Shown piece by piece: positions 32,006-41,063 of a stretch of 64,000 nucleotides of DNA. The stretch covers positions 124,001 to 188,000 of the forward strand of contig JAFTQW010000040.1 in NCBI GenBank assembly GCA_017462565.1, written 5' to 3'. The stretch is from Ruminococcus sp. (GTDB lineage: Bacteria > Bacillota > Clostridia > Oscillospirales > Ruminococcaceae). The notes below the pieces were generated by a model. That model saw only the letters and a program-made list of their open reading frames with translations. It did no database searches and was not told the DNA's origin. Both the position numbers and the translations under genes were made by a program. Every line of letters begins with the position of its first letter. The first letter of the stretch is position 1.

Positions 32006-33364
32006 ATGCTTAATGTATATAATATTCTCGAAACTATACGAATGATTCAGGACGAATGTCTTGATATCAGAACAATAACAATGGGAATCTCGCTTCTCGA
32101 CTGTATTGATACCGATATCGACAAGGCTTGCGAAAAGGTTTACAATAAAATTGTTGACCGTGCAAGAAATCTTGTTCCTGTCGGTCAGCAGATCGAAAAG
32201 GAATACGGAATACCTATAATCAATAAGAGAATTTCAGTTACTCCTATCGCTATGCTGGCGGCTGCCTGTCCGAATGAAAGTCCGGTCAAGTTCGCAAAGG
32301 CTCTTCAAAGAGCTGCCGATACCTGCGGCGTTAACTTTATCGGAGGCTATTCCGCTCTCGTTCACAAGGGATTCAGCGCCGGAGATATGGCTCTTATCAG
32401 GTCGATTCCGGAAGCTCTTGACGTTACTCAGAATATCTGCTCGTCCGTTAATATCGGTTCAACAAAATCCGGTATCAATATGGACGCTGTAAAAATAATG
32501 GGTGAAATTGTCAAGGAATCAGCCGAAAGAACTGCCGACCGTGACTGTATCGGTCCTGCAAAGCTGGTCGTTTTCTGCAATGCCGTTGAGGATAATCCCT
32601 TTATGGCAGGCGCTTTTCACGGAGTTGGCGAGCCGGACTGCGAAATTCATGTCGGAGTTTCAGGTCCCGGAGTTGTTCGTGCGGCTCTTGCAAAGCATCC
32701 CGACGCTTCTATCAATGAGCTTGCCGACATAATCAAAAAGACTGCATTCAAGATCACACGAATGGGACAGCTCGTCGGCGCAAGAGCGTCGGAACTTCTT
32801 AACGTTCCTTTCGGAATCGTCGATCTTTCGCTTGCTCCTACCCCTGCTATCGGCGACAGCGTGGCTCATATTCTTGAGGAAATGGGACTTGAGCAGTGCG
32901 GTACTCACGGAACTACAGCTTGTCTTGCTATGCTCAACGACGCTGTTAAAAAAGGCGGAGTTATGGCTTCTTCTACAGTCGGAGGTCTTTCCGGAGCTTT
33001 CATCCCCGTTTCAGAAGATGCAGGAATGATAGACGCAGCAGTTGCCGGAACGCTCAGCCTTGAAAAGCTCGAAGCAATGACCGCTGTCTGCTCTGTAGGA
33101 CTCGATATGATAGTCGTTCCCGGAGATATCACTCCTGAAACTATATCCGCAATCATAGCCGACGAAGCAGCTATCGGCATGGTGAACTCCAAGACAACGG
33201 CAGTCCGTCTCATACCTGCCGTTGGAAGAAAAGAAGGAGAAACCCTCGAGTTTGGCGGACTTCTCGGAAGCGGTCCTGTTATGCCTATCAAAGATAAATC
33301 TTCTGCTAAGTTTATCAATCGCGGCGGACGCATCCCTGCGCCTATGCAGAGCCTTAAGAATTAA
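32006..33364 (+). CDS. DUF711/PFL-family protein (UPF0210)
   Basis: The 452-residue protein matches UPF0210/DUF711 over its full length: [120 protein letters not shown] and [18 protein letters not shown]. Structures of this family resemble pyruvate formate-lyase-like barrels, but no activity is established. It follows the ACT protein gene. A terminator at 33378 ends the unit. Confidence 0.93.
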   Translation: MLNVYNILETIRMIQDECLDIRTITMGISLLDCIDTDIDKACEKVYNKIVDRARNLVPVGQQIEKEYGIPIINKRISVTPIAMLAAACPNESPVKFAKALQRAADTCGVNFIGGYSALVHKGFSAGDMALIRSIPEALDVTQNICSSVNIGSTKSGINMDAVKIMGEIVKESAERTADRDCIGPAKLVVFCNAVEDNPFMAGAFHGVGEPDCEIHVGVSGPGVVRAALAKHPDASINELADIIKKTAFKITRMGQLVGARASELLNVPFGIVDLSLAPTPAIGDSVAHILEEMGLEQCGTHGTTACLAMLNDAVKKGGVMASSTVGGLSGAFIPVSEDAGMIDAAVAGTLSLEKLEAMTAVCSVGLDMIVVPGDITPETISAIIADEAAIGMVNSKTTAVRLIPAVGRKEGETLEFGGLLGSGPVMPIKDKSSAKFINRGGRIPAPMQSLKN

Positions 33365-33377
33365 TCGTTATTTATAG

Positions 33378-33401
33378 AGGCGGTCATCAGACCGCCTTTT
33401 C
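33378..33401 (+). terminator. Terminator after the ACT-DUF711 unit
   Basis: AGGCGGTC-ATCA-GACCGCCT followed by TTTTC. Confidence 0.8.
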
Positions 33402-33434
33402 AGTACATATTGATCTTGTTAAGGAGTATGAATC

Positions 33435-33893
33435 ATGACTATCAGGACAGCACAAATATCTGATTTTGAAACTATAAAAAATATTACCCGACAGACCATT
33501 AAATCCGTCTATCCGCATTATTACCCAAGCGGAGCTGTGGATTTTTTCCTTTCGCATCACAGCGATGAAGCTATCCAAAGGGATATTTTAAACGGATGTG
33601 TATTTATTTGTTTCTCCGGCACAGGAATTCCCGTCGGTACGGTAACTATAAATTGTAATGAGATCAACCGTCTTTTCGTCCTTCCGGAATATCAGGGAAA
33701 AGGCTTCGGAGGTTCGCTTCTTAACTTTGCAGAAAATCGTATTTTTTTACAATACAGCGAGATTCATCTTGACGCTTCTCTTCCGGCAAAATTAATTTAT
33801 TTAAAACGAAATTACACTATTGTCGGCTCTCATTCCTTAAAAACTGAAAACGGAGATTTTCTTTGCTACGATGTAATGACAAAACTTCGCTGA
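33435..33893 (+). CDS. GNAT-family N-acetyltransferase
   Basis: The 152-residue protein has the GNAT fold pattern: MTIRTAQISDFETIKNITRQT at the N-terminus and the acetyl-CoA-binding motif A as INRLFVLPEYQGKGFGGSLLNFAENR (Q-x-x-G-x-G). The C-terminal half includes HLDASLPAKLIYLKRNYTIVGSHSLKTENGDFLCYDVMTK, typical of small-molecule acetyltransferases. The substrate is unknown. It is 16 nt upstream of the NahK-like kinase gene and probably co-transcribed. Confidence 0.88.
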   Translation: MTIRTAQISDFETIKNITRQTIKSVYPHYYPSGAVDFFLSHHSDEAIQRDILNGCVFICFSGTGIPVGTVTINCNEINRLFVLPEYQGKGFGGSLLNFAENRIFLQYSEIHLDASLPAKLIYLKRNYTIVGSHSLKTENGDFLCYDVMTKLR

Positions 33894-33909
33894 TTTTACG
33901 GAGGATAAA

Positions 33910-34914
33910 ATGGAACTTTATAAAATCCCGAAACTTTTCGGAATAAACGCTCAAGCTGAAATATCTCCGCTGAAAAAAGGTCATATCAATCAAACCTTTC
34001 TTGTTAAATGCGATGGCACAAAATACGTCCTTCAGTCGCTTAACAGAGCGGTTTTCCGCTCTCCTGAAACTATCATGAGCAATATTTCCCAAATTGAAAA
34101 AGCTTTTGAAGTTTCCGGGGAAGCACTCGTCAAAGTTCCGCATTATCTCAACTCAAATGGCAAAAATTTTGTGACTGACGGCAACGAATTCTGGCGTATG
34201 TACGAATATATCAAAAGCGAAAAACATTCACTGAAATACAGCGATAAATGTTATCTCGCCGGACGTTCTTTTGGTACTTTTATAAAAATTACGGCAAACG
34301 AAAAACTCTCGCCTGCCATTGAAAAATTTCACAGTTTTAATTTTTATTTTGAAAAGTATGTACGTTTTCGTTCAAATTCAAACAAAGAAAAAATCGGCTG
34401 CCCTTTTGTTGAAATATTTCGTGAACTGAAAAAGTCCCTATCCAGAATTTTCACTCCCGACCTTATTAAGAGAAATATCCACGGCGACGCTAAGCTTGAT
34501 AACATCATTATGAGAAAAACCTGCACTGTTATTGACCTTGATACGGCGATGAACGGATTTGCTGCAATTGATTTCGGCGATCTTGTACGCTCCGCCTGCA
34601 CAATCAATCGTTCAGATCATCTTAAAATTATCAAAAATATTGCTGAGGGATTTGCCGACGGTCTTGACGGAATACTTACTGATCCGGAAATAAATTCGCT
34701 GTATTACGGCATTCTTTACGTTACGGGAGAGCTTGCAATGCGATATTTTATCAGCTATATAAGCGAGGATAATTATTTTAACGGAAAAACTTCGGCAGAT
34801 TGTTTTCGCCGTGGCTGTGAGCTTATGAGACAGCTTTTATTTTTTAGCATGAAAGAAGAAAAAATCAAAAACATTATTTTTTCTGCATTTTGTCTCCAAA
34901 ATAGAAGCTTGTGA
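33910..34914 (+). CDS. Aminoglycoside phosphotransferase-fold kinase, NahK-like
   Basis: The 334-residue protein belongs to the APH/choline kinase superfamily and resembles N-acetylhexosamine 1-kinases: KKGHINQTFLVKCDGTKYVLQSLNRAVFRSPETIMSNI at the N-lobe, the Brenner/catalytic motif IHGDAKLDNII and the metal motif VIDLDTAMNGFAAIDFGDLVR. NahK phosphorylates GlcNAc/GalNAc at C1 for salvage of host glycans or chitobiose-type sugars. Substrate is inferred from motif resemblance only, and the protein is slightly shorter than Bifidobacterium NahK. Coding density at the C-terminus is AT-rich. Confidence 0.7.
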   Translation: MELYKIPKLFGINAQAEISPLKKGHINQTFLVKCDGTKYVLQSLNRAVFRSPETIMSNISQIEKAFEVSGEALVKVPHYLNSNGKNFVTDGNEFWRMYEYIKSEKHSLKYSDKCYLAGRSFGTFIKITANEKLSPAIEKFHSFNFYFEKYVRFRSNSNKEKIGCPFVEIFRELKKSLSRIFTPDLIKRNIHGDAKLDNIIMRKTCTVIDLDTAMNGFAAIDFGDLVRSACTINRSDHLKIIKNIAEGFADGLDGILTDPEINSLYYGILYVTGELAMRYFISYISEDNYFNGKTSADCFRRGCELMRQLLFFSMKEEKIKNIIFSAFCLQNRSL

Positions 34915-34929
34915 ATATAATAATATTGA

Positions 34930-34953
34930 GGGAGGGAACCAAAACTCCCTCCC
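34930..34953. terminator. Hairpin between kinase and DUF11 genes
   Basis: GGGAGGGA pairs with TCCCTCCC around an 8-nt loop. The T-run is absent, so it may attenuate rather than terminate. Confidence 0.45.
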
Positions 34954-34988
34954 GAAATCAGACATTTTGTCTAATGGAGGAATATTAT

Positions 34989-35846
34989 ATGGCAACTTTT
35001 TATAATCAGGCTACGCTGTCGTATAACGGAAACGTTGCAAGCTCCAATATTACCACCGGAGAAATAGTAGAGGTTCTTTCCGCAACAAAAACTCCCATTA
35101 CCGACACTTATTCATCCGACCGTGATACGGCTTATGTTATAAATCTTGTGAACACAGGCACATCTGCTTTCGATAACATCACTGTTACCGATGATCTTGG
35201 CGCATATTCTTTCAGAACACCCTCAACAATAGTTGTTCCGTTGACTTATACCACAGATTCCGTTAAGTATTTCGTTAACGGTGTTCAACAGGCTGAACCT
35301 GTTGTAACTTCAACAAATCCGCTCACCATTACCGGAATAAGCATCCCTGCCGGCGGAAACGCCTCAATAGTATACTCTACAAGAGCAAATCAATTTGCGC
35401 CCCTTGGAGACGGTGCGTCCATCAATAATACTGCCACCATAAGCGGAACCGGATTCAGCGATATAACCGCAGCCGCTGAAACAACTCCTGAAAACGCAGT
35501 CTCACTTGCAATAAGCAAGTCTCTAAATCCAGCAACTGTTGAGGAAAACGGCGCAGTCACCTATACTTTCCTTATTCAGAATTTCGGCAGCACGGAAGCA
35601 ACAGCTGCGGACGATATTATTTTCCGTGATACGTTCAATCCTATTCTCACCAACCTTAAGGCTGAATTCAACGGCGCAACATGGGATAAAAATACCAACT
35701 ACACCTATTCAACATCTACGGGCGAATTCACAAGTCTTACCGGACAGATCACTGTTCCTGCCGCAACTTATACGCAGAATCCAACTACCGGGGCATGGTC
35801 GGTTCAGCCGGGTGTAAGCACTCTTGTCATTACAGGAAACATCTAA
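34989..35846 (+). CDS. DUF11-type repeat protein lacking a signal peptide
   Basis: The 285-residue protein starts MATFYNQATLSYNGNVAS after an ATGGAGGAAT site. It contains two DUF11/Ig-like beta-sandwich repeats: residues about 27-150 (SATKTPITDTY...VINLVNTGTSAFDNITVTDDLG) and about 170-285 (AISKSLNPATVEENGAVTYTFLIQNFGST...DDIIFRDTFNP). Such domains usually build surface or fibre structures, yet no signal peptide, LPXTG or membrane anchor is visible. It is rich in Thr, Ser, Asn and almost free of Cys and Lys. Function is unknown; a spore- or non-classical surface role is only a guess. Confidence 0.75.
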   Translation: MATFYNQATLSYNGNVASSNITTGEIVEVLSATKTPITDTYSSDRDTAYVINLVNTGTSAFDNITVTDDLGAYSFRTPSTIVVPLTYTTDSVKYFVNGVQQAEPVVTSTNPLTITGISIPAGGNASIVYSTRANQFAPLGDGASINNTATISGTGFSDITAAAETTPENAVSLAISKSLNPATVEENGAVTYTFLIQNFGSTEATAADDIIFRDTFNPILTNLKAEFNGATWDKNTNYTYSTSTGEFTSLTGQITVPAATYTQNPTTGAWSVQPGVSTLVITGNI

Positions 35847-35940
35847 CAAAATTGGATTTAGCTCTGCCGTAATAACGGTGAAGTTTTTCATGAAATAAAA
35901 TCAGGGCTGTTATACTTTTGTATAACAGCCCATGTCTTTT

Positions 35941-36126
35941 TTATTCAGTCATTTCAGGTTCGGGCAGATACGGATAAACATCCTCATAAGAGTCGATTTC
36001 ACTTCCGTTTTCTAAGCCGGACGGGATAAGTCCCGTCATATCGCCCCACGAAGCCGACGGGCAAACGTATTCAAGTCCGTTTCTGTCAGGCTCGGGAACA
36101 GGAATTTTTTTATTGTTTTTACTCAT
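35941..36126 (-). CDS. Small acidic proline-containing protein, unknown
   Basis: The 61-residue product (MSKNNKKIPVPEPDRNGLEY...) has a basic N-terminus, a central CPSASWGDMTGLIPSG segment and an acidic, tyrosine-rich tail (EIDSYEDVYPYLPEPEMTE). No signal peptide or helix-turn-helix is seen and no family is recognised. The start at 36126 follows a GGGAG site. It is convergent with the DUF11 gene. The patterned composition suggests a real small protein. Confidence 0.6.
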   Translation of the reverse strand: MSKNNKKIPVPEPDRNGLEYVCPSASWGDMTGLIPSGLENGSEIDSYEDVYPYLPEPEMTE

Positions 36127-36193
36127 ATAAAAATCATCTCCCAAAGCTTATTCTACTCAGAAAATCCGAAAATATCACCGGAAAAAATTATAC

Positions 36194-36222
36194 TTGCATT
36201 TTCTGAAAAAATATGTTAAAAT
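36194..36222 (+). promoter_or_regulatory. Sigma-A promoter of the DUF1292 gene
   Basis: TTGCAT (36194-36199) and TAAAAT (36217-36222) with a 17-nt spacer. Confidence 0.6.
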
Positions 36223-36250
36223 AAAAACAGTAAATTCAGGAGGTATTGCT

Positions 36251-36556
36251 ATGAATAATGAAATTGAAAATGAGTTTGATGACCTTGACGAGGAAAACGA
36301 AAATTACATCACCCTGACCGATGATAACGGCGAGGATGTTTCATTTGAAATTCTTGATACTGTCGAATATAAGGAGCGTTTGTTTGCCGTGCTTCTTCCA
36401 TTTGAGTCTGAAGAGGATGAAGTCGTTATACTTGAGATTCTTCCGACAGAAGATCCGGAATACGACGACTTCGTTTCAGTTGAGGATGAAAATCTCCTCA
36501 ATGAAGTATTCGAGGAATTCAAGAAAGCTCATGCTGACGAATTTGATTTTCAGTAA
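36251..36556 (+). CDS. DUF1292 protein (YrzB-like)
   Basis: The 101-residue, strongly acidic protein fits DUF1292: ENYITLTDDNGEDVSFEILDTVEYKERLFAVLLPFESEEDEVVILEIL and a helical C-terminus LNEVFEEFKKAH. In Bacillus and Clostridium relatives the gene (yrzB) follows ireB-like yrzL and ruvX; here it is separate from the ireB-like gene by 30 kb. The start at 36251 has a CAGGAGG site. Function is unknown. A terminator follows directly. Confidence 0.87.
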   Translation: MNNEIENEFDDLDEENENYITLTDDNGEDVSFEILDTVEYKERLFAVLLPFESEEDEVVILEILPTEDPEYDDFVSVEDENLLNEVFEEFKKAHADEFDFQ

Positions 36557-36561
36557 AAAAT

Positions 36562-36597
36562 TTCCCTGTTCTGTAATCGGAACAGGGAATTTTTTTA
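36562..36597. terminator. Terminator between DUF1292 and lipoprotein genes
   Basis: TTCCCTGTTC and GAACAGGGAA form a 10-bp stem followed by a T-run; A-rich sequence on the other side allows use in both directions. Confidence 0.85.
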
Positions 36598-37308
36598 TTT
36601 ATAAGCAGTTTCAAATTCATATTCAGCAACAGAAAAATCGTATTTAAGAGGTTCGGATTTAATTTTTTCGGCAAGCTCTGATGCGCTTTGGATATCAAAA
36701 TTTCCCGTTATAATGGCAGAGCCGGTTTCTATTTTTGTATTGACCATAGGAGCACAAATCAACTCGCCGTTAAACCAAATCGAAAGCGGAATATCAGTTC
36801 CCATAAGTTCTTCGGTAACATCAGCCAATATTTCACTTGCCTCATCATCAAATTCTACTGCGACCGTGTAAAGTTTATCGCCAAAATCATCATAAGACAA
36901 AGTTTCATGAGCTTCAGCAATATCGTCATTGTCAAAAATCAGTTCACTTGTCGAATAATCGCTGCCTTTACGAAACTCGATAATATTTTTATCAGTTATC
37001 GTTTCAAGAAGCTTATCAGCAAAATCATCCTCGTATTTTAAGTCGATGCGAACAGAATCGGAATCGTAATCAACATCTGTTCTATAGATCATCTGAAGTT
37101 CATCGGCTCTTCTTCCGAAAATTCTTGCCGCTTCATCAAGCTCGCTGTCGGAAATATCCTCATTTGCAGAAAGCAGGATATAACTGTCGAATGGATTGCT
37201 GCTGACAAGTTCAGATGAAGAGGTTATGCTTTCGTTTCTGTCCTCGCACGAAGATAACAAAGCAAGAGCCGCAGCCGCTATTGCAGCAATCATACTGATT
37301 TTCCGCAT
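36595..37308 (-). CDS. Lipoprotein with a SecD P1-head-like domain
   Basis: The 237-residue protein has a lipoprotein signal peptide with lipobox LLSSC (Cys20), a Ser-rich spacer, and a domain whose second half reads ELMGTDIPLSIWFNGELICAPMVNTKIETGSAIITGNFDIQSASELAEKI. The 'aPxVxxxIxxGxAxItGxF...A..LA..I' pattern is that of the periplasmic head of SecD. The first half (DEAARIFGRRADEL, DSDSVRIDLKY) fits the P1 base. No transmembrane export core is present, so it is a stand-alone surface lipoprotein. Its role in secretion or folding is conjecture. Confidence 0.7.
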   Translation of the reverse strand: MRKISMIAAIAAAALALLSSCEDRNESITSSSELVSSNPFDSYILLSANEDISDSELDEAARIFGRRADELQMIYRTDVDYDSDSVRIDLKYEDDFADKLLETITDKNIIEFRKGSDYSTSELIFDNDDIAEAHETLSYDDFGDKLYTVAVEFDDEASEILADVTEELMGTDIPLSIWFNGELICAPMVNTKIETGSAIITGNFDIQSASELAEKIKSEPLKYDFSVAEYEFETAYK

Positions 37309-37320
37309 ATTGTCCTCCTA

Positions 37321-37355
37321 AAAAGAATCTCCCGCTGGTTAGCACAACGGGAGAA
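37321..37355 (-). terminator. Terminator of gdhA
   Basis: On the minus strand TCTCCCG and CGGGAGA form a stem followed by TTCTTTTT. Confidence 0.75.
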
Positions 37356-37388
37356 TATTGTTACTGCTCTTTATTCAATTTAATTTAA

Positions 37389-38771
<1,383 letters not shown>

Positions 38772-38788
38772 TTATGCAGTTCAATAAA

Positions 38789-38817
38789 ATTATATCACCC
38801 TGTGAATAATTTTGCAA
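38789..38817 (-). promoter_or_regulatory. Strong sigma-A promoter of gdhA
   Basis: TTGCAA (38817-38812) and TATAAT (38794-38789) on the minus strand, 17 nt apart, 48 nt before the start codon. Confidence 0.7.
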
Positions 38818-38895
38818 TACCATTTTACAGAAATTTTTTCAGAAACTTATTTTTTGGTAATTATAACTAATTGTATCATAAAGTTCATCGAATTT

Positions 38896-40155
38896 TTAAT
38901 CCTTTTCACAAATATTCAGATACTTGCTCGCCAAATAAAGCGAACCGCAGATAACTGCAACTCCATTATTTTCAAGAGCAAACGTTTTTGCTTCCATAAC
39001 AGCCTTTTCAAGCACAGACGCTTCCGCATCAGTGCAGAAACCTGCAATATCCGCAACAGTTTCTGCCGAAACGGAATTTGCTGCAAATCCGTCAACTGCA
39101 AAAAACTTGTCCGAATGCCTTGCAATAGTCCGAATGCCGTCAATATAGTCCTTAGAATCAATCATTCCCATAACCGTATATATTTTCTTTCCTCTTGTTT
39201 CAAGGTACATAAGGCACATCGAAAGCATATTTATTCCCGCAGGATTATGCCCTCCGTCAACGATAACAGGCGGTTCACCGTCTATATACTGTATTCTTCC
39301 CGGAACATAGGACGTTTCTACCGTCTTTATGATGTTTCCGTCGCTTATTTTGAAGCCTTTGCAGCGAAGATAAATGCAGGCTGTTATGGCGGCCTGAGCA
39401 TTATATTTCTGATGAATCCCTGCCATACGAGGAGTGAGCTTGACTCCCCTGTACATAAATGGTGAAACAATACCTCCGTCACAGTAAGGAGGACAAGGCT
39501 CGCACGGAATATATTCCGCTCCGATACTTTCAGCCCTCTCAAGGACAATTTTCTTTACCGATTTGCTGTTGTCCTCAGACAAAACGACCGATGAACCTCT
39601 CTTGATTATTCCTGCCTTATGAACGGCGATTTCCTCGACAGTTTCGCCGAGAATAGCCGTATGATCAAGAGATATTGATGTTATTACCGATAAAAGCGGA
39701 GACGGTATCACATTAGTGCAGTCAAGCAGACCTCCGATTCCCGTTTCAAGCACTACCACATCACATTTTTCACGTTCATACCAGAGAAATGCTATCGCCA
39801 TGGTTATCTCAAACTGGGAATACTCTCTGTCCTTTACACTTTTTTTTACAATATCTGCTATGCTGCAAAGACTTTTTTCATCTATTTCACGACCGTTTAT
39901 GCGGATTCTGTCCGTATAGTGCATAACATACGGAGAGGTGAACTGTCCCGTTTTATATCCCGAATAAATCAGTGCGTTCGATATATATTCTACAGTCGAG
40001 CCTTTACCGTTAGTGCCTGCAACATGAACAAATTTAAGCTTTTTTTCAGGATTTCCAACACTCTCCATAAGCTCCTCGGCACGGGAAAGATCGGTAATTC
40101 TTCCGCCGGATTTGCTGTAGGAATTTATAAAATCCATACATTCGTTTATATTCAT
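38896..40155 (-). CDS. folC: Folylpolyglutamate synthase/dihydrofolate synthase
   Basis: FolC adds glutamate to folates (and in many bacteria also makes dihydrofolate). The 419-residue protein has the Mur-ligase fold: NINECMDFINSYSKSGGRITDLSRAEELM, P-loop VHVAGTNGKGSTVEYI, TSPYVMHYTDRIRINGREID, ETGIGGLLDCTNVI, SISLDHTAILGETVEEIAVHKAGIIK and the C-terminal IVDGGHNPAGI. It stands alone with a CCAAATATGA-type start region and a GGAGG site. A family A repeat lies immediately upstream. Confidence 0.94.
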   Translation of the reverse strand: MNINECMDFINSYSKSGGRITDLSRAEELMESVGNPEKKLKFVHVAGTNGKGSTVEYISNALIYSGYKTGQFTSPYVMHYTDRIRINGREIDEKSLCSIADIVKKSVKDREYSQFEITMAIAFLWYEREKCDVVVLETGIGGLLDCTNVIPSPLLSVITSISLDHTAILGETVEEIAVHKAGIIKRGSSVVLSEDNSKSVKKIVLERAESIGAEYIPCEPCPPYCDGGIVSPFMYRGVKLTPRMAGIHQKYNAQAAITACIYLRCKGFKISDGNIIKTVETSYVPGRIQYIDGEPPVIVDGGHNPAGINMLSMCLMYLETRGKKIYTVMGMIDSKDYIDGIRTIARHSDKFFAVDGFAANSVSAETVADIAGFCTDAEASVLEKAVMEAKTFALENNGVAVICGSLYLASKYLNICEKD

Positions 40156-40173
40156 ATTTCCTCCAAATAATAA

Positions 40174-40294
40174 AGGGGGACGCTGTCCCCCTAACCCCCT
40201 GTCAAAGGGACGTACAGTCCCTTTGGAATCCCGGTATTAAATTATTTCCAACTCCCCATAAAGGGGAGTTGGAAATAATTAGGGCAGAATGCCC
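40174..40294. repeat. Composite hairpin repeat, family A copy 5 (inverted)
   Basis: The best-preserved copy. AGGGGGAC-GCT-GTCCCCCT (40174-40192), CAAAGGGAC-GTACA-GTCCCTTTG (40203-40225), CCCGGTATTAA, the 18-bp perfect stem AATTATTTCCAACTCCCC (40240-40257) with its complement (40263-40280), and GGGCA-GAA-TGCCC (40282-40294). The last module is the exact reverse complement of the first module of copy 2. It lies between the Dabb gene's 3' end and the folC start. Confidence 0.9.
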
Positions 40295-40381
40295 AATAGG
40301 ACAGACATACCTTTAACAGGAATCAGAGGGAAAACATCCTTTTTATATTGAACAAACAACCAAAGTAAACGCCGGTATTTA

Positions 40382-40684
40382 TCAATATTCGTAATCAATA
40401 CAAGCACGATCGATTTTGACAGTTCCGATAAATTTACCGAATTCAACGTGCGCCGAATGCACCTGATATGCGTTAAGAGCCGCAATATCGTCAAATTCGC
40501 AGATAAGCGCAATAGTGTAATTGCTCTCAGGAGCGTCCTTGGAATTGATAACTACTTCGCCTTTTTTCAGCTCTTTCACCTCAGCAATAACGTTATCAAA
40601 ACGCTTCTTGGCTTCAAGAGCATTTTCGTATTCTGTCCTTCCGTCTGCTTCCTTGAGCTTGAACATTACAATATGTTTAATCAT
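40382..40684 (-). CDS. Dabb (stress-responsive A/B barrel) domain protein
   Basis: The 100-residue protein is a single Dabb domain: IKHIVMFKLKEADGR, VKELKKGEVVINSKDAPESNYTIALICEFDDIAALNAYQVHSAHVEFGKFI. The fold is a dimeric alpha-beta barrel of the ferredoxin-like type. Members include stress proteins and a few small-molecule cyclases; the function here is unknown. It is 16 nt downstream of an unknown gene and part of the valS transcript direction. Confidence 0.9.
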   Translation of the reverse strand: MIKHIVMFKLKEADGRTEYENALEAKKRFDNVIAEVKELKKGEVVINSKDAPESNYTIALICEFDDIAALNAYQVHSAHVEFGKFIGTVKIDRACIDYEY

Positions 40685-40699
40685 TATACGTTTCCCTCC

Positions 40700-41056
40700 T
40701 CAAAATTTAAAATTAATTAAAGTCCTGCATTCAATTGCTCTATCAATAAGTTCAATCAATTTCGCTGTTTCATTCTTACATGAAAATTTTTTTAATTCAA
40801 TTATAATTTCATCATAATTAAAGTATAAATATTGATAACAAATAAAATCTTCTTCAAACTCATCAATTTCGCAGTAATTCAGCTTAATTTTACCGATTTT
40901 ATTCAAACGGTTAAAATACTCAAAAACTCCGCTGCTCCATAAATTTTGGAACTCATCGTCATTCAGTTTCCATGAATATTCTTCAATATTCTCATCACCC
41001 AACCAGTCATTTTTCATAGCAGCAGCATTTTGAGGCACATAAATTATTTTGCTCAT
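40700..41056 (-). CDS. Unknown acidic protein downstream of valS
   Basis: The 118-residue product (from MSKIIYVPQNAAAMKND) is acidic, rich in Tyr, Phe, Asn and Glu, and without signal peptide, membrane segment or recognised motif. The starting ATG at 41056 is 8 nt past the valS stop; an in-frame codon at 41083 would overlap valS. It has a weak ribosome binding site. The AT-rich codon use contrasts with valS and suggests recent arrival. The layout (small acidic orphan) resembles immunity-type proteins, but no toxin gene is nearby, so nothing more is claimed. Confidence 0.6.
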   Translation of the reverse strand: MSKIIYVPQNAAAMKNDWLGDENIEEYSWKLNDDEFQNLWSSGVFEYFNRLNKIGKIKLNYCEIDEFEEDFICYQYLYFNYDEIIIELKKFSCKNETAKLIELIDRAIECRTLINFKF

Positions 41057-41063
41057 ATAATAA

